A stretch of DNA of 64,000 nt from Maea johnstoni (GCA_963942565.1 OZ012694.1:37457938-37521937); one strand, 5' to 3'. Counted from the first letter of the stretch, positions 31,521 to 47,842 are shown. Notes: a model not told the origin generated them from the sequence alone. Made by a program: numbers and translations.

Positions 31521-32480
31521 AGAGACCGTAGGTTGCAGAAGCCATAACCTAACCCTTTCCCACTTAAGTAAATGACGCCTAGATGCCCTGCTTCTTTTAA
31601 ACAAATTGGTATCAAATAAATCAAATAACGTATTTCTGTTCAATAGTTTATTCTTTAAATATGGAATTCTGTCAGAAAGATAACACTAAAGTATCTGTGC
31701 ACAATCTTACAGTTGCGGGATGAAATAGTTATAGCGCTTGAAAATGTCTTAATACCATGGGAGAAGTTGTTCATGAAAAAATCATTAAATTTTAATTAAC
31801 CTTAAAGAGCATTTGAACAAAAATCCAATCAAAAACTCTCCTTCAATTAGATCTTTTGTCAATTTCTGCTTCATTAAGTTATTCCATATGATAACTTAGC
31901 ATCCTGACGGCATTATGGAAAGGGCATGGGAATATTTACAGTTGGTAATCAATTTGTCTCCATTATGCAAAGTCATTTCAATATGTGCTTCCAATCTGTA
32001 TGGATACTACACTTTAATTAATTGCTTATTCAGATTTTGCAATGTCTTTTTACGCCATTTATGAAATTGTAATCCACTTTTTAATCAGGTAACTCACCCT
32101 AAATACGCTAAAAGGTAGAGCATGATGAAACTCCATGATGATAACTATAACGGTCACGTAATATAAAAAAATAACTTCTTTATTGAAAAAGAAACTTTTA
32201 TCATGTAAAACTTATGTAAATCTTTGAAATAAATTCTTTTTAACCGTAGAGTTTTGAACTTGAACGATTGTCTTTAAAATAAGTTGCTATTAAATACCTT
32301 ATTTCCAAGTCATTTCAAATGTCTCTCAGCATCCAGACAGTATTATTCAATGGATCTTGTCAGATACAGACTCCATAATCATGTCAACCAATGCATACAA
32401 ACGCCATTACAATTTTCTATGATCTAGAACCTGCAGTACGAATCGGTCTCGACGGCTATGTTGAAAACGCTTGGTAGTTA
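31521..32480. other. AT-rich non-coding region, nothing recognised
   Basis: No ORF, repeat array or transposon end is visible. Confidence 0.5.
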
Positions 32481-34480
<2,000 letters not shown>

Positions 34481-34516
34481 CCCCCCCCCCTCTCTCTGTC
34501 TCTCTCTCTCTCTGTC

Positions 34517-34560
<44 letters not shown>
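34481..34560. repeat. C-run followed by (TC)n microsatellite
   Basis: Ten C residues are followed by about 70 bases of TC repeats with occasional G interruptions, a pyrimidine-pure strand. Confidence 0.95.
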
Positions 34561-34563
<3 letters not shown>

Positions 34564-35489
34564 AATTCTCTTAAAAGCCCTGATAATACAAGACAGCGTT
34601 AACTTTCACAAATCTTCACGTTTTCAGTAATGGTCATTTGTATTCAGACACCTCTGCGGAACACGACAGTGCCTCTTATAGCACTGCTCGCCTCTATAAA
34701 ACGCCTTGCCTGGGGACTCAAAAGCCGTCTATTGAATATCTGCCTTTCGCATACTGATACTGGCCAAATAGGAGTCGAATGCTTGTCAACCAGAGCAATT
34801 TCACACGCGAGCATATTGCTTTACACGGAGAGAAGGAAAACACAATAGAAATCAGGACTTGCGCAAACTGATTACGTCTACTGTGAAGACGTACAAAGTT
34901 CGTCCTCGCTATACATTCATCAAACCCTATCGAGAGACAGACACCAGAGACAAGAAGACCCTGTCACATCCATCAAATGGCCGAACAATACCGTCGAAAC
35001 GTTACAAGGCGTATCTCAGCCGTTAAGGTTATCTTGACTTTTTTGTATTTCTCTGTAAAACAGATGTTATCATTTTTTCTTGTTTGATCACTCAGTTATA
35101 GGGATTAGGTTGGTGGCGGAGGGATGAGTGGCCAATTGAGCTGAGGAACCTTCACCTTCACGTCCGAGGCGGCATGCCGAGGACAGGTTGGTGACAGGTA
35201 CGATGTTCAATTGGCCATCCAAGCCCGACACCAATAACTTAAGGTGCTTCAGTAGGAGCCTAAAGAGTGTAATCCGACATCTTTAGAATACAGCCTGTAG
35301 GTCGATTATATCAGAGGTCCATGGTCCATATGATACATACTAGCAAGCCCCCGTGCGCTGCACCGTTTTGGATTCTCAGTCATACTCAATCATGCTGCGC
35401 AGGAAGTAAAGAGGCAGAGAATAAAACAAAACACAATCAAACTACCTTCACCACTCAAAGAATTAGAACCATTACTGAATCAGTGTCAT

Positions 35490-35945
35490 CGCTCAGGGTT
35501 AAATAACCCTTACCATTTCCTGGGTTACAAAAGATTAAATGATTGATATTTAGGTGCATTGGCCAAGAATGGGTTAACTTAACAACCTTTGATATATCAT
35601 TGGTGGGTAAAGGGCCAAATGAATTATCATCGGGTGCTCTGGCCATAGATGGGTTAATAAAATAACCCTTAACTAATTTTGGGTGGCAAAAGGTTAAATG
35701 AATTGTGATCTGGTCCTCTGGCCATGAATAGGATAATCTTTAACATATCCTGGGTTGCAAACGGTAAAATGAATGATATTAATGTACATTGGCCACGACT
35801 GGGCTAATGAATTAACCCTTAACTAATTATGGGTGACAAAGGGTTAATAAATGAATAGCGTTATGATGCTCTGGCCATGAATGAGTTAACTTAACAACCT
35901 TTGATATATTCTGGATGGGTAAATGGTTAAATAAATTACCCTAGG
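35490..35945. repeat. diverged tandem repeat, ~75-85-bp unit, about six copies
   Basis: Each unit has an AACCCTTAAC/AACCTTTGA word, TGGGT(G/T)AC/AAAGG, TTAAATGAAT and a GGCCATGAATGGGTTAA-like end. Copies are diverged, so this is an old minisatellite. Confidence 0.75.
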
Positions 35946-36529
35946 ATATTACACACATTTATGTTTTACATAATACAACATACATATATATAGCAATGGT
36001 GAACTGTGTGTATGTGTGTGTTAAATATAAAACCAAATATATTGCATTCACACATTCCACCAAAAAATTCAAAACCTTTCTTCGGTCATCTGTCATTGCC
36101 TCTGCCATTCACTTTCATGGCCAATTGAGTTATGTGCGATAGTATTTATCCTTTATCCAGATGTTTAAGTAAACTCTTCTCATAGTATCATTCGGTCTAG
36201 GTTTTTGTATTTCTTTTGTTTTGTATAATTCAATAGTTATTTGTATGTTGTGTTATGTTTGCCTCTTGGGCAGGCAATGACTAAATGGATTTTATTGACT
36301 GTATAATTGTATATACACAATAGGTTCATACATTTTAATCAAAGAAAGGTAAAATAACTAAACTAAAAGGAAAGATAGTAAAGCAAATATATGTTACTGT
36401 GAAAACGAAATAAGAAAACTATGTTTATAGACGACAAAAAGCCATTGCGTTAGATTTGTACGCCACAAAGACGACACAATTACGCCTGAATTCTCAAACT
36501 AAAACAATAGAATCCATACAAGGTTTCTG

Positions 36530-36905
36530 AGACTATGTCAATCAGATAAAACTTACATGCAAGGTATCAGTGACACACTGCAGGGTCCGGGGGTGGCAAC
36601 GAGAGATAAATGTAAGAAATAAAGAAATTATATGTCAATCACATAAAGCTCATTTGCAAAAGTAGCAGTGACGCACTGCAGAGTCCGGGGGTGGCAAAGA
36701 GAGGTAAATGTAAAAAATAAAGAAAATGTATGTCAATCACATAAAGCTCATTTGCAAAGGTAGCAGTGACACACTGCAGAGTCCGGGGGTGGCAACGAGA
36801 GGTAAATGTAAGAAATAAAGAAAATGTATGTCAATCACATAAAGCTTATATGCAAGGTAGCAGTGACACACTGCAGTCTGTCCGGGGGTGGCAATGAGAG
36901 GTAAA
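36530..36905. repeat. 98-bp tandem repeat, four copies
   Basis: TGTCAATCA starts recur at 36536, 36633, 36731 and 36829, about 98 bases apart. Each unit contains GTCCGGGGGTGGCAA and CAGTGACACACTGCAG. The latter includes a short palindrome (CAGTG/CACTG). Confidence 0.9.
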
Positions 36906-37048
36906 TGTAATTCCCAGACAGAGTCTCAAGTGTCTCGCCCGGAGATCTCTCCATCACTGATGCAGCACCTAATCTACTCACAGAGGTACTTCACATATCA
37001 CATGCAATGCATCGACTTAAAGTTACCGGCATTTCAATGATTGTGTGC

Positions 37049-37415
37049 AGCCTGCTTTCAACACGAGTTTGTGTGATTGAGAAAATTACTCCCATTTTCC
37101 TATTTCCAATAATGAATATTCATTTCACACTATTTCCCATCTAGTGTTCGTTTAATATTTGAGAAATTGGGTAAACCGCTCCCATCGGCACGGTAGGTCT
37201 GTTTTTTGTATTTCAGCATATTACTGTGCCCACAAACCTGCTTTCAATACGAGTCTGTGTGATTTATAAAATTACCCGCTTTTTTCCTATATCCAACAAT
37301 ATTATTCAAAGCACACTATTTCCTATCTAGTGTTCGTTTAATATTTGAGAAATTGGGTAAACCGCTCCCTTCGGCACCGTAGGTCTGTTTATCGTATTTC
37401 AGCATGTTACTGCAC
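37049..37415. repeat. 186-bp direct duplication
   Basis: CCTGCTTTCAA at 37051 and 37237 starts two similar blocks, each containing AAATTGGGTAAACCGCTCCC and GTAGGTCTGTTT. Confidence 0.85.
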
Positions 37416-38209
37416 ATTTCCCCATAGAATGATCACTCGTTATGAAATCCATCTCGGGTTTCCAGTTACTATAAACACTTTATATTGTAATGTCTGTACA
37501 TCAATTGGATCAGGGCGCCTTGACATCAAGTAGTCATGAGGGATGTTCGACGCGAATAAGCGCCATCTGTCGTCGACATTGTGAAACACGTTACATCGAC
37601 TATGAAAAGCATTTTGAAAAATTACTCTTAACCCATTCTTGCCTGGAGACCTTGCCGAACACCATCTGGATCTATTCTTTTGAAAATTAGTTCGAATTCA
37701 ATCAATAGATGTTCTCTTTCAAACGGTTTTCAAAAATGCTCTGATTACACCGGTATAACTAACATAGTTAAGTTGTTTTTCGGGAACTCACAGGTTGATG
37801 AATGAGTCGAAACCTGTTAAATAGTACAAACATTTAATTCCTGTACCCGCGAACCGGGCGTTTGCTAGTGCCTGGTTGTACAAACAACCATGGATGATGT
37901 GTCAAACAAACAGGCAAAGCACGTCAATGACCCACGTACTTTTGCAAATCAAAACGACGTTCAAGTTGTGAGGTTTTCTATGCATCCATGCCCATGAAAC
38001 TGGGTGGCAATTGGCCGTGCATCGTGTATCATGGACGGGCTGCTCGCGCATTTAGTGCAGGAATCAAATGCTGGCACTGTACCGTCAGAAAATCAAAACG
38101 TTATGAAAGTCCTAAATATAACGATTTTCTAAATATCACATGTGGCCCACTGGCACATTATGTCAATATCATGTACTTGTTAATATCTGTCATATGATAC
38201 AATCTGTCC

Positions 38210-38530
38210 AACAATAGTATGAAAATATTGAGTCTGGAACATCAGAGACAAATAAGATGCTGACAATAATTGGATGTGTTCTTTCTCGGGAGACCGTTTT
38301 TTTTATGTATTTAATTATCAAGCACTCGTTAATATCTGTGATACATCACAGTAGTTCAGCAATGGAACATAGGAACCTTTGCAATCTCCGGACGACCATG
38401 CATTTATCAACTTTCCAATCAAATATACGTTTGCGATTTTAACAATATTATGAAAATACTGAGTCTGGAACATCAGAGACAAATTAGATGCTGACAATAA
38501 TTGGATGTTTCTTTCTCGGGAGATCCGGTT
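38210..38530. repeat. ~229-bp spaced direct repeat
   Basis: ATTGAGTCTGGAACATCAGA near 38227 recurs with one change near 38457. Both copies continue through GACAATAATTGGATG and TTTCTCGGGAGA. Confidence 0.85.
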
Positions 38531-39061
38531 TTTATCAAGCTAGGTAATAGAATCTAATAGGGTCTTCCCAGGTACCACGATCAGTCACACGCATAGAGCA
38601 CATACGCTTATTAACCCATAAATGAGTAAGAGTTCGTCTCGAAAATGTTATCTGGATGTCTGATACTATTGACAAAAATTTTGAAATTGAGAATTATTTT
38701 ACAAACTATTTGAAGATGACTTGTTTGTGATGATCTAATTTACATTTCTACATCAGCTTTTTTTCAACAGTGGGTTTTACTGCAAGAATTCTTCAAAGTT
38801 ATCTGGATGCTTTTGTTTACGTTGAACATTGCTGGGTTTATATTTAGATAAACGATATATAAACATCATAGTTTAGGTTTTAAAAAATGTATAAATGAAT
38901 GCCTCCAAAATTTCCAAGGGAATAGTTTCGACTATCAACTTACCCGGGTCAACTTAACAACTGACACCATTGATTGTAAAAGACTGCGACCCTCAGCACT
39001 TGAGTATTTAGCATGCGGTTAAGAAGAATCCTATACAGCATTTTGCGATAATCCTCTGTCA

Positions 39062-39413
39062 TCTTATCTCTCTACAGGTAAGCGGGTGACGTACCTGGAG
39101 ACTCTGGTGACCCATGCCTCTATTCTGACCATCCTATCTATCCCATACACACGTTTCTTATAGTTCTCTGTTATCTTATATGTTCACAGGTAAAGCGGTG
39201 CCGTACCTGGAGAACCTGGTGACCCATGCCTCTATTCTGACCATTCTATCTATCCCATACACACGTTTCTTATAGTTCTCTGTTATCTTATATGTTCACA
39301 GGTAAAGCGGTGCCGTACCTGGAGAATCTGGTGACCCACACTTCTATTCTGACCATTCTATCAATCCCATACACACGTTTCTTATAGTTCTCTGTTATCT
39401 TATATGTTCACAG
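39062..39413 (+). repeat. 112-bp tandem copies of the receptor exon's acceptor and exon start (three decoys)
   Basis: The CAG|GTAA junction recurs at 39078, 39190, 39302 and 39414, exactly 112 bases apart. Only the last continues into the receptor exon. Each upstream unit has a pyrimidine-rich TCTGTTATCTTATATGTTCA or similar tract, an AG, and about 60 bases of the exon coding start (GKAVPYLENLVTHASILTIL). It then switches to CCCATACACACGTTTCTTAT, giving an in-frame stop. The unit is not a multiple of three. These copies offer three extra acceptors that would truncate the receptor in TM3. Confidence 0.9.
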
Positions 39414-40159
39414 GTAAAGCGGTGCCGTACCTGGAGAACCTGGTGACCCATGCCTCTATTCTGACCATCCTCTCCATCAGTTTCGAGCGCTACTACGCGA
39501 TCTGCCACCCGCTGAAGGCGCAGTACACGTGCACCACTCGCAGGACCGTCAAGATCATCATCGTCATCTGGATCTGCGCCTGCATCCTGACCATCCCCTT
39601 CGCGCTCATCGCCTACCTGGAGCCCGCCACGTTCTTCGACAACTCTATCGTCAAGGTGTGCCGCACCACCATAGAGTCGCCCCTAGAGCAGGGCTATATT
39701 GTCACTCTCACCTGCGTGTTCTTCGTCATCCCCGTCATTGTGCTTGTCATCCTCTATAGCCGCATCATACGTTGCTTGGTCGTTGAATCCAAGGAGCTCT
39801 CGATAGAATCGAAAAACAACTGCAATAATACCCTCAAACAACGACTGCAGGTGGTCTATATGTTGATCGCTGTCATCGTTCTCTTCTTTGTCTGTATGCT
39901 GCCCTTCCGAGTGGTCAGTCTCTGGCTCATCTACTCCCCTGGCGACGTGGAGAAACTCGGGCTCGAGGGCTTCCTCAATGTGATTGGGTTTGCCAGGGTG
40001 ATGTACTACATGAACTCTGCGGGAAACCCCATTCTCTACAACGTCATCTCCTCAAAGTTCCGCGAGGCCTTCAAGAAGGCACTCGGCATTCAACGATTAA
40101 GCAACTCCAATTCATTCCGATCTCTCCGTGTGTCTGTTACCAAAGATACCCTAGTGTAA
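39414..40159 (+). CDS. rhodopsin-class peptide GPCR, last exon (TM3 to C-tail), TRH/ghrelin/ETH-receptor-like
   Basis: The exon starts after ACAG at 39413 in phase 1 and ends TLV-stop at 40159. TM3 ends with the DRY-equivalent ERY (ISFERYYAICHPLKAQY). TM4 is IIIVIWICACILTIPFALIA. TM5 is VFFVIPVIVLVILYSRII. TM6 contains FVCMLPFRVVSLW, in which the usual CWxP has Met in place of Trp. TM7 has MNSAGNPILYNVIS, the NPxxY motif. A Ser-rich tail follows. TM3-ICL2 resembles thyrotropin-releasing-hormone, growth-hormone-secretagogue and insect ecdysis-triggering-hormone receptors. It would be a plasma-membrane neuropeptide receptor. TM1-TM2 exons were not found upstream. The exon is GC-richer than its surroundings. 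Confidence 0.9.
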
Positions 40160-40321
40160 ACCCGTCTGTCTACGGCGTATTGTGAATTGTTTGTCTATGG
40201 TGAGATACATGTACACTTCATACTTATACCAGTTTTTAACTCTGCTAAGGAGAAACTATATACTATGTTGTCCGTGTAAGCAATATCATTGTAAATGTTG
40301 TTATCAAAATTATTGATGCGA

Positions 40322-40609
<288 letters not shown>

Positions 40610-41138
40610 ACGGCATGTTTACTGTTTATCATATGATGGTGATGAAACGGAAAGCGGTGGCAGCTGAAAAGTTGAAATAAGGTTTAGATGTATTCTTACA
40701 TGGCTCAAAATGGTTAATCAATCAATGGTGTTTTTTGTGTCTTTAACAAAGGAAGACTTTACCCATGAAAGAAAACAGACGGCCAGAATAAAAAAAGACT
40801 TTGGCCTTACCCTCAGTTCATACATTAACGTTGTGTTCTTGTCAGTCGTTATTTCACACGATGGCTCATATTGCTGTATCATGTCGAGTTATATTATTGG
40901 TCTGGATACCTGTTTTTCTGTTTGACTTGACTCTATTCTGCAGGTCTCTTTACGGATAAATAATGACACATCCATGCGTGTAGTAGCCACAACGTGCGGA
41001 CTATTCCGGCAATATTCTGTGACCAGAATATTTTCAAGAATGGATTTGAAAAAGAAAAACCTTATAACTCACAACTCTCCTTCAAACAATATGTGACCAT
41101 ATAATCGATTCCAAAATACTTTCAAAATGCAATATAGT

Positions 41139-41594
<456 letters not shown>

Positions 41595-42005
41595 CTGTCT
41601 ATGATAGCCTGGCAGTTGAAAAAGCACGTTTTGACGACAGCTTTAATGGAATTCTAAGCACACATGGATTAAAACGAATATTAATATCACATATGCGTTG
41701 AGTCAATAAGTTCAGAAGGGACATCGATGGAAAGTTTGCTAATGTTACAGATATAGAAATACAGAGTTCTTTTTTATTCGTATCGCTTCTTATTCTGCCC
41801 GAACATCGTGCAAAGAAGCCGGCTTATTGCTGATATGAAACATGTGATCGTTTTTTTTCGTTACGCTGGAAATGTTGATGACCATACTCCCCTACCATGG
41901 CACACGTGTTAGCGGACAACAATGCTTTGGTAAGATTATATAGATAGCAGTGGCATGGCATATAATAAATGAAAAGCTATCTTAGCATATATATAATATA
42001 TGTAT

Positions 42006-42112
<107 letters not shown>

Positions 42113-42229
42113 TGTGCAATATAAAATTCGGCAACCTTTTCCTATTCCATTTTATTGCTTATCCATTTTTCATTCAGCAATAACAATACCATCTAAACCA
42201 TGTGCCTAACACAAATTAAACTATACTAA

Positions 42230-43320
42230 ATCTCACCTTTAACTTTAACACAATACTGCTCGTAATTGTCAAAAAGTATCCCTTTCTTCGATCTCGATGT
42301 AGTTACATAATCTGATTAATGTATTTCCTGGCTAATCTCCATACTGGGATCATCTCAGGATAACTTGCATTTCTATATCTCCACCTAGGCCTAGCGATAA
42401 GCTCAATGCATCGTTACCTTAAAGTGATACCTTTATATGTCTCAACTCTTCATGCCCCCTACAAGTGCTTTCTTGATATGGGCACTCCATGACAAGGTGG
42501 TGTATAGTTTGACAAACGCAGCTGTTTCATAATCAGAGCTGATGCACATTCTAGCACTGACTATTTATCTCTTGCGGTAGTAATCGTCGCCTTTAAACAA
42601 CTATCATGGCACAGGAAACACAACATACTCTCACTATTATTCCTCATTTGACTGAGGTCCTCATCCGACATTGACCACCCGACTGAATACGACGGACCTT
42701 CCATAATCTGCTTAATAAGATCTAAACTTTCACAGCTCTAAGAAACTTGCTACTTGCGTATACTCTCCATTCCATTAATTCGTTTCCAAAGTATGCTTCC
42801 ATTCCATTTTGCTCAGTCTAATATCATCATTAACCATACCAATGATTGTTCGAGCATGGTATACTGGACAATGACATTCAATATATCTATTAAAAGGGCT
42901 GTTATACGAATTCTCCTCTTCGTTTCAATTTATCTTTAAAACCTGTTATACTAATAACCTTCTCATAGAACATATTGGGTCCATTTCTAGTATTCACCAG
43001 AAATGTTTTACGTAGCTACAATATCTATCCATCCTAAAGAGACAGAGCTAGTTTACACGTGTACGTTCAGTGACCGGAGGATAAATCTGTGTTTTCTACC
43101 AGCGTATCGCTGGAAGCCACACAAAAGTGTCTTCTCCTTCCCATACTAAAGGTCAATAACTCGCATCTGTAGCAGAGCGTAGGTATTATCATTGCCTGGT
43201 ATATCAAATTACTTGTAGCGTTATTAATACCTCCCTTACTGATGATATACAGGTTGGGAACTTTTCTGGTTTCGCAATTCTTTCTTTAGTTCCTGGTACA
43301 CAGGATGTAACACCTACGTG
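42230..43320 (-). mobile_element. degraded LINE fragment related to the 28.7-kb element
   Basis: Translating the minus strand in pieces gives LINE thumb and C-terminal phrases: NLIYQAMIIPTLCYRCELL, a FQRYAG-like word, TFLVNTRNGPNMFYEKVI and, further on, HHLVMECPYQESTCRGHEEL. They occur in the same order as the counterparts SLIVPIVTFASELW, FQRYAGKRIQRF and HMILHCDFLNAARLEMH in the 28699-31119 protein. Many stops and frame changes separate them, and no RT core is seen. It is an old, 5'-truncated relative. Confidence 0.55.
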
Positions 43321-43409
43321 ATCCTAGTGCATTGCTTCTTTGACTCTTTTCTTACCTATAGCAAACATGCTTTCTGCCATTCCTATTCTCATTTCCTTAC
43401 TCGTATCGC

Positions 43410-43608
<199 letters not shown>

Positions 43609-43619
43609 AAAATTAATTT

Positions 43620-45730
43620 TCAAAACGTCTGTTTTGAAATGCACGCGCAGGATTAACGTGCTGTTTTATTATTGTCACCATTAACTTTGCACGGTAGAGT
43701 TCGCTAAACAGATGAAATTCGAAATATTTCTCTTTATACATAATTGTTTCCAAGAGTTTGCAGTGAATAACGGGTTTTATTTCAACTGTACCACGCAGTG
43801 TGTTTACGTTACATGGGGATATAACAGTAACATCTCCTAATTGGTCAATGTAGTGCAGTTATAGATATTGCAAGTAAAACGTGCTGCTTTAATTCATTAT
43901 ATGACATTAATAGTTCGTCCGCACGTTTGAATATACAATACTTATTTCTAATTTGAACGCTATAATAGTTTATTTCTGATCGACCTCGTAAAAAGTCACA
44001 TGGCTTTGCTTTATTACAACAGCAAGACGCGATGACTGATTAAATGGAATTTCGTTGATAGTCACTCTACCTGCCACATTGCCACTTTTCAATCGTGACT
44101 AGCCTGTAGTTAATGGAGGACCGGAGTGACCGGGGGAAACCACATGCTAACTCTCAACCACGCTGAAAAAACTTGTCGAGCTGAACGAAAGTTAACCTAT
44201 TTTATGATTAGCATTGATAAGGTTTTGTCTTTTTTCTCAGATCACTCACTACTCAAATGTTTGCTAGGAAAGCGATGCGTAACTCTGTCTGGTAGTCTTC
44301 AGTTCCTTTGTTGTACTACATTTTCTAGTTGCTGAGCTCTACTTGAATCTTTTGTATGTTTTATATTTCAATGAAGATACCTACATAAGTACGTAAGTAC
44401 ACATGGCAACTTCCCTGACTCTTCCCTGCCTCTCGGTTCGTGACTCAGTATAGTCAGAGCTCCTCAGGCGATACAGGCAAGATTACATGTAAGTGTGAGG
44501 GAACTGCTCTACTAATTGCATGTGCATAGCGGAGACATTCGATACAGCATTGAGGATTCGATTAGAATATACTTAATGGGGACAGGTTTGATGAAATTTA
44601 AATAGTAGTATTTGAGGGTTTTAATGCTTCTGAACAACATTTTGGTATAGCATAAACTGTAAATGTGGTCTTACTGCTATAGTTTCGAAATGTTATTTGA
44701 TTCACTGATTCAAAGATACACTCTTTTACTAAAGCTTTTAATTTTGGCAAAACATCTCAATAATCTTTGTATACGAATATTACAATATGACCACATGCAT
44801 TCTTCTCTGTGCTCAAATCACACCCAATACTGAAAAGCTGCAAAAATCACTGCCTCATTTATTAACTAATATAATTCTATGACTAACGCTTTTGATTTTG
44901 GCAAAAAAAACGACTAGATATCTTACTGCTAGTACCAAATCCACTTTTGTCGAAAGATAGATGCATTTACCTATGCGGAAATGAATGTGAAGCACTGGTG
45001 CGAAAGGGCCGTTTTACAATGCTTCCTAATGAGTGGTACATAGATCCCGTGTGTTTCCTCCATTACGTATGCGGCAAGGAAGAAACACTACGGAAGGCGG
45101 AAGGAAATGGACTATTTGTCACATCCCGTGTAAGTTCCTGCTTCTTCCTACTCCGTCTTCCTCTCTTCCTGCCTGTGAGACCTCACATGAAAAGGATGCA
45201 AGGAAACACAACCAAATATGGCAAGAAACGTCTATGTCCCTGCAGATACCTTTCTTTATATTGTGTCTACATTTTTATACAATCTTGTTCTGAAACATAT
45301 CTTTTCACGACAGACGAAATTAAGTCCTGCTAGAAACGCCGTTTTATTGCCGTTTTGAAGTGTTTCGTAGTTATATTTGTCACGCTAATTCTCGTCTATT
45401 TTCCGAGTGATTACAAAAGGTTTAACACTACCTTACTATTGCAAAGGAAATGGATTGGAATTGCGTACGCGAACTAATACAAATAGGTACTAAACCGTCT
45501 TACTCATAGAAATGAAATATGACCTTATTCACATGTAATCTTTGCCGGTAACTTATTGCATTAAAAACGCCGATTTGCATCAATGGCAACTTCTTCTTAG
45601 CATACAAAAACAGGAGGAACGCAGTCATATTTGATATTGTTATTGATATTGGTGTGGTTAGAATATATGAAGGCAATAGTGTTATTTACTTGCATAACAA
45701 AGGAAATTTAACTTCATTTCCTCCTCTCAG
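43620..45730. other. non-coding region with a dispersed-repeat copy at about 44085-44200
   Basis: The only recognisable element is a diverged copy of the CCGGAGTG repeat (GGACCGGAGTGACCGGGGGA near 44108). ORFs here have no recognisable protein features. Confidence 0.4.
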
Positions 45731-45734
45731 TTTG

Positions 45735-47060
45735 CATTGCACAATCATGGCCCCATCATGACATCCTCATTACTCCCTCATGACAGCATTATTATCATCA
45801 TTGCACAATCATGGCACCATTATGGTACTAGCATGCACACCCAAGTACAATCATGGCAACAGTACGATTACCATTACACCAACATGGTGCCATCAAGGTA
45901 CCATGGTCATGGGGTTAGCATACACTATCAAGACAGTAGCATGACCATGGTACCATGGTGACATCATGGCAGCATTGTATTTCACATTATACCAACATGG
46001 TACCATGGTGGTAACAACATGCAACATCATTCTAGTAGCATGCACACTCATGTTACTATCATGACAACATCGCTATTACCATTGCACCATCATGGTACCA
46101 TCATGGTGCAGGCTGACACCATAATGGAGGAAGCATGCACACCAGAGTTATCATCATGACAACATCGCTATTAACATTGCACCATCATGGTACCAGTATG
46201 GTGCAGGCTGACACCATAATAGTAGAACCATGCACAACCATGGTACCATCTTGGCGATAGCGCTATTACCATTGCACCATCATGGTACCATCATGGTGCA
46301 GACTGACACCATAATGGTAGAAGCATGCACAATCATGGTACCATCATGACGATATCGGTATTACCATTGCACCATCATGGTAGCAGCATGCACATGCATG
46401 GTACCATAATGACAAAAGCATGATTACTATTGCACCAACAAGATGCCGTCATGCTGCCAGCATGAAGCATCATGGTTCCATTGTGGTACCATCATGGCTT
46501 CAGCTTCAGCATGGCATAATGATTGCTTCATCTCGGTCCAGTTAAGGTGTTATCATGAGAAAGTCATGGTATCAACTTGACTCCACCGTACCATCATCAA
46601 GACATCATCATGGTTTCATCATCACATCATCATGATTCCATATACATGTACGGCATTATCATGGTCCATTCATGGTAGCAACATGGTTCAGTAATGGCAC
46701 TGTCACCATAGTACCAAGGTAAAACCATCATGATGATTCCACCAGGACATCATCACCATTCAAACATGTTAGTATGATGGTTCCGTCGTGGTAGTACCAT
46801 GGTATCATCATGGTTCAGTAATGGCACTGTCATCATATTACCGAGGTAAAACCATCATGATGATTCCACCAGGACATCATCACCATTCAAACATGTTAGT
46901 ATGATGGGGCCATCATGGTAGTAGTATGGTTCCATAATGGCATTATCATGATGACACCATGAAGCAACCATCATGATGACTCAATCATGACATCATCAAA
47001 TCACCGTCACTGCATCAGCATGGCAACATCATTGCAATAACATTGCAATATCATGGCACC
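45735..47060. repeat. CATCATGG/GGTACC-rich degenerate repeat field
   Basis: About 1.3 kb is built from words such as ATCATGGTACCATCATGG, TTGCACCATCATGGTACC and GCATGCACA. Some segments recur as longer units: GGTTCAGTAATGGCACTGTC at 46685 and 46812, 127 bases apart, followed by near-identical sequence including CCACCAGGACATCATCACC. It is dense in 6-base palindromes (GGTACC, CCATGG, GCATGC). Confidence 0.9.
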
Positions 47061-47209
47061 ATCATATTCAAACCAGTATTATTTCAGAATGAGTTCGGGA
47101 GGGTAACACAACATTCTGATATTGTGCCACTAGTTAATCTGGTGAGGGTCGGCGTTATGCCACATGTGTGAAACTGATTTCGTCAAGTACAACGAGAGCC
47201 CAGCCCGTC

Positions 47210-47335
47210 AGGTTTAAAATTGTGTATGATGTCTTGCAACGAATTGCCAGTAACTTATGAGTGAGTTTGCTGTTTCCCCGGTCTCCGCGGTTTCTATAAC
47301 TATTTGCCAATGGCAAGTCACAATTCAGCCTTTAA
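47210..47335 (-). repeat. dispersed repeat with CCGGAG-like core (diverged copy)
   Basis: The complement reads GACTTGCCATTGGCAAATAG, then ACCGCGGAGACCGGGGAAAC and TTACTGGCAATTC. This matches the layout of the copy at 26893-27066. Confidence 0.4.
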
Positions 47336-47615
47336 CGACATACAAGGGACAAGGAGCATAATAACACGCCACCAATGATTGCCTTTTGGTTTAAGGTAAA
47401 CATGTCACATGCCGTCTGGAATTTGACCGACTCCTTAATCCGATGGTTTTAAAGATAAAACTGCTTACCCGGTATACTATCAATTAAAGAACATCGATGA
47501 CTTAAGAATTTGAGCTCAATGCAGAAACATTTAATGAGAAATCAGAACATAAATGCATATATCCATGAGCAAACTATTGATTCATTGTTTACCTGTATAA
47601 ATATTTCAATAAAAC

Positions 47616-47842
<227 letters not shown>

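Noticed and set aside
35100-35240. Short inverted words (GGCCAATTGAG and TTCAATTGGCC) as transposon ends
   Set aside because: The arms are too short, with no target duplication and no second copy in the window.
37000-39061. TM1-TM2 exon of the receptor upstream of the duplicated acceptors
   Set aside because: No plus-strand frame with a GN...V or LAxxD pattern is seen, so the exon must lie further upstream behind other repeats or outside the window.
44947-45333. 128-codon plus-strand ORF with several Cys residues
   Set aside because: No motif spacing for zinc binding and no homology recognised. A shorter overlapping frame is equally open.
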